DNA of 64,000 nt from Phytoseiulus persimilis (Eukaryota > Arthropoda > Arachnida > Mesostigmata > Phytoseiidae): positions 34,906,001 to 34,970,000 of the forward strand of contig CM075101.1 in assembly GCA_037576195.1 (NCBI GenBank), read 5' to 3'. The first letter of the stretch is position 1. Each line of letters begins with the position of its first letter. Below, piece by piece: positions 10,901 through 45,300 of this stretch. The notes beneath the pieces were generated by a model. The model had not been told where the DNA came from and did not search any database. It saw nothing but the letters and a program-made list of their open reading frames with translations. The position numbers were made by a program, and so were the translations under genes.

Positions 10901-13900
10901 CCTCGGGAAGTTGTCGGCAACAAGTCAAATGGGTCACAAAAGCTACGTTCAAAATTCACTGACCTGACTACTTATAGTAAATATTCCTCGGTTGCTGGAA
11001 GATTACCGCTGCCGGCGTTTATGTCAATGCGATGCACGCGAAACAACGCGGAAACAGTCACGTCGTTGACTTTCTGCCTCGCTTTAGTAAAGCAGCTGAT
11101 CTCGAAGCGAGCGCCCTCAGCGGAGCTCATAAGAAGCTCGCCGCCTGAGTCCTGAGCAAAGCAAGCACATTTTCACGTACGCCACTCGCCGGAACTGAAT
11201 CGACGAGGAGAGGCTCGAGTTTCTCAGCTTCACGATGCTCGATCTGCTTCAGAAATAGTTTAATAACGTCGGCGGTCGCGAGTAATACAATGGCGTTTAA
11301 TCAGCCTCTGCGGACTTGTATTCTTTCGTTCAGGAATCTGAGCCCAGCGTGGCTGAACTATTCCTGAGGATTCCGAGCCGCTGCGTGATCATTCTTCCGA
11401 TTCAATTTATCCGATGACGAAATGTGAGCATGTGGCGATCTTTCCGAGGATCAGATGAGCCGATAGATTTCTGCAAGCGAATCACAGCAGTTATTGCCGC
11501 ACTGCGCGATTTTCGCCTGATAAGATTCTACTTCATGTTAAACGAGTCAGGCAATCGGGGGTTCTGCTCGATGAGGTAAGAACGCCTTCAGTTTTTTTTT
11601 CTCCAGAGTAGTCGTCCAAAATAACGGGGTTGACGCGGAGCCCGAGTCAGTTTGATGACCTTCTGGGAGCAACGCAGGTTGATTGAAGGCGAAATCGCAT
11701 TGATTCAAGCTCCTTGGATGGAAGTACGCGCGAGCGCGACAGTGGAAACGCGATCGACTCTTGAGGAAGTCGGACCGACGAGGCATTGTTACAACAACTC
11801 GAACCGAGTTTGAAACTTTTATGGCTCTGTGGATTTTGAATGTCTTTCCCCCTGGTAGAGGGTCATTCACGGCTCGTTCCGCGGAACCGACTTCGATCAG
11901 CACTGTAGCGATCTTAGCACATCCTTGAACAGTCGAGGAGGAGTTTCAGGATGAGTTCGTGTTCTCCTCTTCATCTCAACTGCAAAGGCGGAAGTTCAAA
12001 CAACAAACGTGACGTTTTGAGCTCAAACCTGGAAGCTCGTTTTCGTTTTGAAAAGCTCAATGTTTCCGACTTGCTCTTCCTCCCGAGGAAACACTCAGCC
12101 CAGGGTGGAAAGTGGTTTGTTACACGGGGTTGGCAATCCGGAGTTTTTTCGCCTTCTGCCGTTTCATCTTGATCATCTTTGCTCTCGATTGGCTCCTGCC
12201 GCAAGCAATGACCACTAGAATCGCATACATCACGATGCAGCGAGCCATCAAGCGCTCACCATGTCGAGAAAGAAAACCAGCATCACTGAAAATAGAGCGG
12301 CACAACACGAGCTTTTAATTGTTGCAGACGTAAAGTATGTTCTGCATTCTCTCACGGTAACCTCGGTGGAGAATGCAACCTCCACTGCGGGAGCTCCGTA
12401 TCATTGAAAGAAAATCGCTCCTCGGCTCGGAATCCTAACGATGGACGTCTCGCTCCTGTGGTTCAAGCTGCTTCGCATGCAACCATCCCAAAGTGATACG
12501 TAACCCGCTCTTACCGTAATAGTTTTTCTCTTCTGTTTGGATGCCGATACGTTCGGTTCCAGGTTCGCTCGTTATCTCCTCGGTGAACATGAACCTCATG
12601 TGATATTTTTTCCGTCTACTCAGGATGAATTCCTAAACGAATACAGGCAGCTATTTTCTTTCGCATTCGCTTCGTGCCTGTCCGGAGTTATCTAAAGCAG
12701 GAATCGAATCGTTTGTCCGCATTCAGATTCCGACTAGATTTTGCTCTGCTCTGGAACATGATTGCTGTTATGCGGTTCGCTCGGGATTTGACGGATAGCT
12801 TCCACAGATAGAAATTCGATGATCGAAAATAATGAATGCGAGTCCCTTCCTCTTTCAATTGCGCTCGCGTGTTCCCGTTTCACTTTTTATCGCCGACCAA
12901 AGATCGCTTGGACAACTTTTTTGGAATATTTTCGTCAATCCATCTGTCAGTCCGTCTGACAATCTATCGGCTCCTGAATGCAAATTCGTGTCGTAATCGA
13001 TTCACCATTTTGTCTGTCGCTCCCCGAGCGGCGGGTGATGCTGTCAGTGATGGGATGACCGATCTGCGTCTTTCTTAATTCCGCAGAGTCAACACCGCAC
13101 AGTTTCTCCTCTTTTCTTCGTCCAGTTTCTCTGCGCAACCGGGGAAGTTCTCCCTTCGAGGCTTCCGTCGTCTCGATTGCGAGGAAGGACTCACCTAGGC
13201 CGAGATACTGGAGCCGAACTTTGTATGAGAAGTTCAGAATGAGAATATTAAGTGAGTGAACTTCCTTGGAGGCTCGCAATGGATAGAGCGATTGTTTTCG
13301 AGCGGAGTGGGCGAACGTAACCAGCCGTTTAGGATGCCGCTTCTCAACTAACTCAGTCTTCTTCGAAAGTGTTTTTTTTTTCGGGCGAAGGATCTATCCG
13401 AGCCGAACATTCATTGTTCAAGTTGGGCTTCGGTGCCGTAGTTCCGTGGTTTCCAGAGGCTCTTCTGTGCCGGATGTCCAAACTACTGTCCGTTGTCGCC
13501 GGCGGTTGACGCTCCGGCTGTCTATGGCCTGGTTTTCACGCGCGGTGGCTCACACAGGGCCCTCTCGACAGAGTTCCGTCGACAGTCGGACTAGCGTCGC
13601 ATGCTGACCGAACAAATGCTGGCACCAAGCGTCCATAGGCGGACGGTCCAAATCACCGAATGAATCATCATGTCGTCTGTGGTCAGGTCCCTGAGGCCGG
13701 AGAAATGTGCGTGAGTCCGAGGGAAATTCCGATTTTCTTCGGGGAAATGCGGAGTCGACTGCCTTGTAGTTGTTCCGATCACGGAGAAATGCGAGAATCA
13801 CTTCAACATGAGCTTGGGTTCAGTCGTGACACCCGATTGTTCATTATGACATCAAAATGTCTTCATCGCGGGAATGAGCGGTGCTGAGAAATAATGGAAG

Positions 13901-16900
13901 CATCCAAGTCAGCGCAGCCCAAGTTTATCTTGGAAGCTTTGCAAACGATTGTTTGCAGACCATTAAAATCCGGTCTTGGGAACATAACACTTTCCTAAAC
14001 GGTTTTACGCAATAGAAATGCTCTACAACTGGAGCCGTTTCTGGCGAACACAGGGACACAAACCCATGATTCGAACAGAAAATCTCTCGAGGCTTTGAAG
14101 CTGACATTTTTTCGGGGTCGTCAAGCATCACCCGAGTATCGATAGAAGTCGGGATTTCCTCCGGAATCCTCTGGGAGCGTACGGAGTTTTCGGGAACGAC
14201 TTAAACGCTCCGACGGCAGAACTCGAGTACCACGAATTTCGAACGGGATTTTCATCTGCACAAATAAGCGAAAACGGAAAGCCATCTTGCTATCTTCGGG
14301 CGTTCTTGCTTTCTCAAAATTCGAAGCGAACCTCTGTGGCTGGTGCGGAGTAAATTGACGCTGGAAGATGCATTGAATTCCAAGCTCGGGTAAACACGGG
14401 GCTCAGGCGTTAAGTGGTTGCGGTTGAGATCTCAAACCGAGCATTTCATAAAGCACCGCATCTTAAGAAACTCTGCATCATCATTCTGGACGCGACGGAT
14501 ATCGTTTGGCTCTTCGTGGTGACGAAACGTTTTTGAGCAGAGGGCGTCAGGATTCGGGAAGGTTCCAACCTTTGTCAGACAATGCGGATTCCGGATGAAT
14601 CTTGAGTACTTCCCAGGGGAACGATGGCCAGGGAACCCGGTCATTAAAACTCACGTATTTCAAAACGACGTTCGGTGGCTGGCAACATTCGGCAAATTGA
14701 GACGAAGGAAGAGCAAAAGAATGTGGAAAAAAATCGGAGCAACGGCTGTCGAAAAACTCTGCATCTCGACTGCGTCGTCGCGGGACGCAGCCGAGCGCGT
14801 CACTATTCGATATCAGTCGCTCTTTATTTTTATATGGTGTGTTAATAATGATATGTTCACTGTATTCGTTCAATCTTGCTTGTTCGGTCGCCTGTTTTTT
14901 TGTCGCAGCTTCCCTGTCAATTCTCCCTCGCGATCGCTACGACTCGGTGGTGGAACAAGGAGTACGCCAGCCGATCTTTGTCAAGCTTCTGCTTCTCGGA
15001 GAAATCGATCGGGGAATTCCACGATAGCTCACCCGAGAGCGGTGCCAGCCTGGAACCGTTTGTCAGCAGGAGTGTCGGCTTCTAGGTCGAATGGCAGATT
15101 GCAGTTCGATATCCCATGAGCTACGCTCATAAACGCGGGCCGCCTCAGCGGCGCTCGTCGTTCAAGGAATCAGTTGACCCGCACGTGAGAACAGCGAAGC
15201 AGATATCTTAGGCGGAAGGTTTGCACGGCTCGTATGAGGAACGTAAACAAATCCTCCGTTGATCTGATTCCCCGCGACGTCTCGCACGATTCCTTCAAAC
15301 GAACGTAAACATCGACTGTTAGTTCAGTTAAAAAACGAACGTACGTGGAACGAATCACCGGTACGGATAATGTCAAGATGATCGAGACATCGGCGCTGAA
15401 GAGCTCCAGTTTAGACCAATTCCTGGCAGCACGGCCGACTGCATTTCTGTGATTCATTCTTACATTATTGAAGTTTTATAAATGCAGTGACCGACTCAAG
15501 GAGCCTAGGAATACAGGCGAACGGCTCTTCTGTGTCCGCCCGCAAATACGCATTGGTTCCCCAATCTCTCAAACCTGTCACAGGTGACGAAAGAACTTCA
15601 AAGAGGTCCATGAACGAAAAAATTAATATGACTTTGACCGTCGAAAGGGGCTGTGTTCCGCGTGAGTCTGTGGACTTGAAATCGTGTTTGTCACATTATT
15701 TAAGACAGGGTCTCGCCCGCTTGTCAATCAGGAACTCTCTTCTGCATGGACTTACCCTCGTTCTAAGTCACAATCGGCGCTCAGAAAGATCCGGTTTTGC
15801 ATGAACTCTCAAAACTGGTTCCACCGACGACTTCCCTGTCAACGAGTCGCTCTCATTGTTATTCTGATTCGCATATTCTCCCCGCGAATCGTGAAAAAAG
15901 ATTCGAAGCGCCTGTCTCACACACAATCCGTCGGATTCCGTCGTACGGTGTGGTTAACGATCTAATTTGTTTGAATAGCGTTGATGGGCGGTGCCAACCG
16001 TTCGGAATTATCGGTTATCACATCTACTTGGGCACGATAACGAAATATATCAGAAGATTCCCGAAAAGTTATTCGGAGTGATCTCGTGGTCAGTGGTCAG
16101 CCGCTCCGGTTATCTAGCCTCCCTGGACATGGCATCGTTTCAGATCATGAAGCCGGATGAGCTCATACGAAGTGGGAACTGATGAGCGAGGATGAGGAAT
16201 GAAGGAGCATGCGACGGCGACACGTATTTCGAATCCCGAGTTCCTTCGTCGCTTATGGTCAGTTGACCACCAGGCAATGTCAACGGCGTCGCGCGAAGGG
16301 GTTGCTGTATTCCTTTTGTTTTGTTATCCGTTGCGTTCCTAGTGTTCAACTAACAGATTGAGAAGACGACGGCAGCCGCGTAGTATTCCAAACACGATAA
16401 TTACGGCCACAGCCTCAGCTGCCAGAACCGAATGTCTCCGAGTTACGAACCACAAGAGCGGGAGCCGACAGAATTGGTTCGCTTCGTTCCTCGCCTGCTT
16501 CGAAGGAGCAAAACAGGTCACATGATCACCGCAATTTGACTCAAGTAGCTTTTTTGTCAAACGCTAAAAAATGTTCTCTGCCGTTGGTTCCAGTTTGGTG
16601 AGCTTGCCAGGTTCCGTTCGTGGCCACAACAAGTCGGGCAAGCCGCAACTGCCACTCAACGTGCTCTCGTTGTGGCGGCGCAGCGCTTCTTGCGCTGCGC
16701 TGCGCCCAGACGGGAGACCGCGTCGACAATAGGAATCGAGACACCCAGAGAGTAGCTCCGTGGTTCCACTGGTTCAATGTGCGCCGTTTGACCTAACGAC
16801 CGGTGGCTTTAGAATCTCGATTCCTGTCGTTGATCGCTGAAGGGGTCTCATTCCGTTGGTGAATCCATGGAGCGGTCACTACGTCTCGGGATTCATTTCT

Positions 16901-19900
16901 ACGAGCAGCGAAGTCTGGTGGACAAGGATTTTTATTATGTTTCAATTTCCGCTGATCCCGACCGTTGCCTCTAAACATCCGGCTTTGGAAAACAGCCCGC
17001 TGAATCAGGAACGGAATATGCGGTTCAGTAGCATATTTTCCGTTTCATCGAGATGCTCACTAGAGACTTTCATGTTTCGCTCTCACACCACTCATTGTAA
17101 GACGGTCAGCGCACCTAATCATTGGTGACTGTTTCAAGGATCATTTTGAAGGAGTATTCGTGGCCTTGGCAGAGTCAAGCTTGTCCCCCAAACATGAGTC
17201 GCAGTTGGGAACGGGAAAATGAGATACCCCCAAGTGGATAGGCGTAAAAATTTTCTCCTAAGTCTATACACTTCGAGAAATGCTGCTCGCAAAGGCCCTG
17301 AATGCGAATTCGACGGAAAAATCCCCCGAAGGATTTGACCATGAACAGCAGCGGGTGTTCAAAAATCTATAGCCAAGCATGGATGGTGCGGCGTGTGTCG
17401 TCGAAAGCCCTCGGCGATCCATTGTTAACGAGAGCGGACGGGACATCAAACCAATCTGCGCGTGGTCTGGTTTCGGAAACTGCCCGAACTCGCTCGCATT
17501 CACTCAAATCTCCGTTCCTGGCGAATCGGCTCAGTCCCCCTTTCTGAACCGGAATCGCTGCGTCTGAGCCGAAATCCGAGGATGCATGATCGCAGCTACT
17601 GAGCGCCCAGAAGACAATAGGACGTATGGACCGGAGGTGGTTTCTGCGTTTTCAGTTTTGCTGATTTCAACAATCAGACACGAAGAGCGTCCGAACAATG
17701 TGTTCTCTTCCTTCGATAGGTTCCGCCATCGGGCTCGGGATGAATTCGAAATCCGCTGTAGTGGTGCTCCTCAGTGATCTGTTTCCCCGAATCAGACAAA
17801 ACCTACGGCTTTGAGTGAAAGTCGGCGCACGCTTTCTGGGACTTCGGCTCGAAATGTTCTGAAATTTCTGCACTTCCGAGAAGCAGAGAGGAAAGGAGAA
17901 CTTCCAACGGATCATCATGTCACTGACTTCCCGCCAATCGGCGCGAATGTAGGGCGTCGAGAATATGCGTGCACTTGCTGAACAAACAAAGATAAATGGA
18001 CAAGCCACTGACGGCCATTGCCGGTGTTCTTTGGCTATCATTTCCGAAACAAACAAGAGCCCTAAGAAGTCTATTCTGAATGCGCTGTTTCCTTCATCTC
18101 GTTCAGCCGCTCTGTGTACCTCTGTTTGCGAGAACTGTGTCAATCCGGAGAATTTATTGGGTGATCGTATGAGCCGGATCGATATCGGGAAGATTTGTGA
18201 TTCCTCGCTTGTCGTCGCGGAAATGGGAGGAACAGAAAAAAATATGCTCAATCGGGCCGGCGAAGCCACTAATGCCTCGAACATTGGAGTGATTGAGGGT
18301 GGATAGTTGAGACCTATCCGAGAGTTGAACTCCAATTATTTTGGTTCATGAATATGCCCAACGTCCTGACGCGCGGCCTTGCATAGATAATGTTTTCCTG
18401 TTCGACAGTCATAGCACTAGCTTTGGGAACTCGACTTGTCGAATGAGATCACATCTGGGCAACAGACAAATTGTCAGTCGTGACCGGTTCGGAACGCCAT
18501 TGCTTTGTTAATTCCGTTCCACAAGCAGTTCTTGAACTCTATATGCTGGTGCTTAAAGCCGCGCAATCCACGTGCGTTGAGTGTCATCAAAGCGCTATTA
18601 AATTCTTCCTCGGTAACCGGATATCACTTCCCTTTCAGATAACTTTTGATTTTGCGCGTGCGCTTTGACCACTTCATGATGAGCTCGAACAACAAGACGT
18701 GGCAACGCAAAAAACGCATTTTCGTGTTTTCGAGCTTTTGATGTGCGATTATGACTTGTCTGACTGATCTTCCCCGTCACAGAAGTCGGGCTTGCATTTT
18801 TGATGATGACTGATGCGCGTCCGCCTCAAGCACTGAAGACCACCACGGCGCGTTTCGGAGAACCGAAAAACTCATCGGTTGCGGACATGTCATCAACTCA
18901 GAACGGGATCAAAATCTGAGCTTCACTGATATTCCTCGTATGACTCTCTGAGACTCGGAGAACAATGCGGCGCCCGAGTACAGGATACTCGACTCGGGAC
19001 CTCTCGCAGCGGAAGTTGTCATTCTAAGACTGATTGTATTCTGTTTCCTTTTTCCAGGATCATGAACAGACCACCGGATATAATCGACGACGGTTTCCCG
19101 AGTGAGTATCATACCTTCTAACGTGACCTAACGACGAGGATTTTCAATCGATACCGAAGTAGCACTCGCTGATAGCTCCCAGCTCCCGCTCTAGGCTTAA
19201 CTTATGCCCTACTCGAACCATGTAACGGCTGACTGAGTCCAAATCGTTCACGCTCTTGCTTCGAGGATGGTTCCCGTGGCTCCGATTCTGACCTCAGGTA
19301 CCAGAGGGTCAAAGTGATCTGATGTCTCACCGCAGCGCAGCAGGGCACCAAAAGCCCTAGGGAGCGCGACACGGAGAATTCAAGGAATCAGAAACTCGAG
19401 AGAAACGTCGGCACTCGGTTTTTGAGCTTGGAACCTCTGGTTGAATATACCGAGTTTCGGATAAGATGACAGGCCGACAGAGGGGTCATCGAGGGAGTAT
19501 GGCTATCCAAATTAGGATTCATATTGAGTCTCGTTGATCGCGCAGGAGTGAGGGGCGCACCGCATAGCGAATTTCCTCGTTGGAATTATGCTGCTACGGA
19601 AGGCTCATAATGGTGTGCTTCACTACCCACCCATGAGAAAACTATAGCTCGCAAAAGCACCGGGTGATCGCGAACATCTCAAACGAACTTCTCACACCAA
19701 AGACTTGGAAAAATTCATCACTCTATGTTTCAACAAGGCTACATGAGCGGAGGAGATATCCCCATTAGCCGGGTGAGCAAGTTGATGTAGGACAGTCGGG
19801 GGTTGAACATCTGCAACTGGCAGGTATGCACGTCGCTCGAAACTTGCGTGTTGAGACCGAGTTATGAAGTTCAACGCGCAGAGCTCGATGCAGAGGACGG

Positions 19901-20144
19901 TGAACGACATTGAATCCTCGAAATATGTTCTAAACCTCAGCGGAGAAGTTGAGGTGATGGAGGAAAACTACGGGCAAACTAAAGACAGCCGTGATCGTCT
20001 CCCGGGAGGCTCCGAACGGAACTCGGTGCGCCATGGCTCTCTTGCGACACGACGGAAGGATATAAGAACGAGTCGACTTGACCAATGAACTTATTCTGGC
20101 ACGAACCGAGAGCCCCGCGACCAAGTTGGCAGGATCGTTATAGG
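7994..20144. other. Long unassigned region upstream of the myosin III gene
   Basis: About 12 kb without a recognisable gene. Possible signals are weak. At 8840-8946 minus an ATG opens 35 codons that end at a good donor (AC|GTATGT). At 12120-12248 minus a 42-codon frame begins with a signal-peptide-like stretch. At 17667-18335 minus a 222-codon frame has no recognisable content. The myosin promoter and any 5' leader exons should lie at the right end, but I could not place a TATA box or initiator. No tRNA, tandem array or terminal repeats seen. Confidence 0.3.
12120..12248 (-). CDS. Possible small secreted basic peptide
   Basis: An ATG-to-TAA frame of 42 codons. The N-terminus MARCIVMYAILVVIACG has the shape of a signal peptide with likely cleavage near RSQS. 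The remaining 22 or so residues are strongly basic (KMIKMKRQKAKKLR). The start context is poor (no purine at -3), and there is no neighbouring exon or poly(A) signal that I can tie to it. It could be a cationic secreted peptide, the first exon of a longer gene, or chance. The length alone carries no statistical weight. Confidence 0.15.
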   Translation of the reverse strand: MARCIVMYAILVVIACGRSQSRAKMIKMKRQKAKKLRIANPV

Positions 20145-41935
<21,791 letters not shown>

Positions 41936-42299
41936 TGCGTAAATTCGCGCGTAACTCCAAAGCCATATACATTCGACCAGGACTGAGTCGCGCGAAGCGC
42001 AGGGCTGGTGGTACGGCTTCGCCAAGGTTGTGAATCTCTTCCTGTGTTTAGCTCTCTTCCGAAGCTTTTGCCACCAGATGTACTTAGCGATGCTCGCTGT
42101 AAAATATGCGTTGGATACGTGTATGTTTCATCGGAGAGTGTTCAGGACGTCCGGCCGCGAGAAGATAATGCCGGCGTGCTCCGCTTTGAGAACGGTCACA
42201 CGTGCTCCGACTCGAGGACCAGTGCAGTGTCCAGAGGCTGTTACGATGAGAACATACAGTGAAGATGTTTTTGTTATTGATTGCGCTCGAGAAGTTTTG

Positions 42300-42305
42300 A
42301 ATAAA
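42300..42305 (+). terminator. Poly(A) signal of the myosin III gene
   Basis: AATAAA 365 bases past the stop codon, in the correct orientation, the first canonical signal downstream. It implies a 3' untranslated region of about 380-400 bases. A 15-base G run follows about 90 bases later. Confidence 0.6.
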
Positions 42306-45300
42306 CGGCCGCAAGTTCTAGGAACCGCCCACGTGCTGGCTTTCCATAACAACGAAACTTCTGCATGTGGACTGCCCTATCGGGTTAGGGGGAGGGGGGG
42401 GGGGGGGGAGTTCTCGAGCGGGCCCCCCGTGCTGAAAAAGTTTCCATTTTCCTCCGAAAAAAGCATAAGCCCGATGCGCAACGCGGGGTCCACGTTCTTG
42501 TCGGACTCCGGCGTTCGCTTTACGGAGACTCGATCCGTTGCCCGCTTTTCGGTGCTCGGCCTCATCTCGTTCTCGGTTCCGTAAGCGCGCGTACACGTCT
42601 CGTAGCGGATCACTCCGCTAACGAGGGTGTGGTCGACGTTGTTTCTATTCAATGCTTCGGCGACGTTTAATTTAGGCTCCCTAGTTGAGTGTGCGGCAGT
42701 AGAGCTCTCTGGAGCAGTGGCTGTGCTCCGATGACCTTCGAAAAAATTGTTCCAGGAGGTTAGCTGGGCCTTCGTGTCAGAAGCAGAAACGGACAGGAGG
42801 TCTCAGTCGACGGACGTTCTGACGCGATGTTCGACTCTGTGCGGCAACCCTGCGCCCCTCCGGCTCGCAATGGACAGCTTCCCGAGCGCCTTTCTATCGA
42901 TCGTTGTTTTTCGAGGAGCTGCAATCCGCGGAGAATCGATATCTTCCGAAGTCGTGAGGATCGTTGTGCGTGGAGCGAATGCTCGTGACAAAACGGCGAC
43001 AGCAACGAGCAACACCTGAAGCTCTCCACGAAGCAGACGACGGCGCGACACCGACGGACGCACCGCTCGGTTGGCCGATTGGCGATCGGGTGGCCCGGTC
43101 AGTCGTTCTAATGAGATCCTGTCAGAGATATTTAACGAGCATTGCTTCGGCTGCTCCACGAGAAGAACGACCCGTCGGATAGGAAGACAGTTTGTTCCAC
43201 ACTCGAAGCTCCTTTTCGACCACACAAAACACCCACCTAGCAGCCAACGAAACAAGCACTTCTCACCCCTTGACTGGAAGGAAACAACGTTCCCCCGAAA
43301 TAAAAATGAGGAGGCCGCTCCTTTGACAGCAAACGATGGAAAGTTTTTCTCATCGTCCATGAACCGACGAGCTGCTGCTTCGACGAAGTTTTTCACGCTG
43401 CTCCGGTCCCCCAGAAGCCGGTCACGAGGTATCTCACAAGCCTTCCGTTTGTTAGTCACGCTTCGCATCATTCTGCGAATCAGGGACGAAAATCGACTCT
43501 GAAATATTGTGATTCGGCGACAGCGATACCGTTCTCATGTCAGCTCGTGGCCAGGGACAGGAGCCATATAATGTCACCAGAACGGACCCTCGAGCGTCAA
43601 GCCTCAAGATCTCAGAGCCTATTGCAGACGATCTCATCTCAAAAAAAAATCTCATCACCTGTTCGCTTGAGTCGCAATATCTATGTGATTCATGACTCGC
43701 CTCATGTCGCCGATCCACAAAGTCGCACTCACGCGCAACTCAAGCTGGATGGCATAACTCGCATCAAAGTGCAATACCTAGTATGAGAGCATCTCGAACA
43801 ATCTGGTTGATCCGCCACACTTTGCGAATCCGTTCTCCCCAGTCGATACTGTTATATTCGGCATATTCCATCATCCATTCGAGTCTGGCTTCAAACCGGT
43901 CGGTTTCGACTCGCCATCCCGCCCCGCGGAGGTGCAGGCTAGGTCAATTTCGAACTGTGAACTTGCAGGACTCATGATTCGAACGTGTTCCCATCATAAC
44001 CCGGGAACTCCATCCCGAACCGTTGGTTTCATACAGCGCTCCCAAAGTCCAGTCTATTCCAACATGGATATTCACCGTGTATATCATTCATCAGCATGAG
44101 TCGTGCATCTAAGACTCCCGACCGCCCGGGCTCCAACCAGTCACTCATGCTACTCAAAACCGATTTCGCCTTGCCCCGCTAGACGCCCGAAGACAGTTTC
44201 CGAGCCGGGAAGCGGTCGAATTTTTCTGTTTCCTGTATGTGCATACACATGTATGGCTCAAGAGCCCCCCAACCTGAGCAATGAACGCTTAGATCCGCGG
44301 GTCGGGATTCCCGTTATTTCTAGTTCGAACGGAGTGGAGAGATCGAGAAAACACGAATGCAACCTGCCTTCGAAGCCTACTCGAAACACTCATCTCTGTG
44401 TCTTGATCCCGACCTCGAATTCGCCCAGCCAATGGCCGGGCTAGCGTATACAAGAGCTCAACTGTAGGTGCATGTTGAGATATTTCACACTCGATAGGAT
44501 TTCGTCGCGTCCACTGCATCGAAATGCGGAGTGGTGTTTATCGTTTTTCCCTTAGAAGCGCCTCCGCGGTCCCGGCATACTCGGTCGCGCTGATATACGA
44601 GGCCGGAGGAAAGCCACGGCCTCAGATCATGAAATGGTGAAGCCCGACAGCGAAAAACTGGGAACCGCTCGGATCGGTGGAGGTATCACTGCTAAGATCG
44701 GCCGAGTCCGGTCCGAGCGGCGGTCATGACGACCAATTCGTTTTTCCCTCCCTGAATCCCTGGAAAAACTCAGGGTTCCGGTGCGGTCTGGATCGCGAGC
44801 TTCCACGGGTGCAGTCGGAGACTTCCGGCTTCCAAGACTTAGGGGGTTCACTGCCGCGAAAAATTTGCATTTCTTAAATATGATTGAGCAGCGAGTGCGA
44901 ACGGAAGGAGTTTTTCTTCACTGAGACGGGAGTCGGCTCCCTGCGCAAGTTCTAATTCGTATTTTTCCCCGTAGCTGAATGGTTGATCAAGCTACCGCCG
45001 TCCTTCAAGCTGAAAATCATGCTCCTGCCAGATCCTGCCTGCGACGTCCAGACTTAGAATTAACCAGCGCGAGGAAGACAGCCCGGAGATCGCTCAATTT
45101 CCCGGCTCGTGCATTGAGGTATGTGCGAGTGAAGGACGACACATAGAATGGAATGTTTCCTATCTTCTGTGGCCAAGTCTCACACGACCAGAGGATGCGT
45201 GTTTTCCCCGGAACGTGTCGTCACGCGGCTGGAAGAGAAGGCCGGGCACATAATCTCGTATTTCACAATACTGAGTCGTATAAGGAACGAATTCGCGCTT

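Noticed and set aside
14851..15027. Plus-strand frame starting MICSLYSFNLACSVACFF
   Set aside because: Signal-peptide-like start, but other frames compete and the rest is not recognisable. Too short to support.
17667..18335. 222-codon open frame on the minus strand
   Set aside because: No recognisable domain and no supporting splice or start context. A plus-strand frame overlaps, and one frame of this length in the window is compatible with chance.
42803..43471. 222-codon minus-strand frame as a single gene
   Set aside because: Starts at a non-ATG codon and has no domain. Only its last part (42803-43015), after an acceptor, looks at all protein-like, and that is mentioned as a weak candidate.
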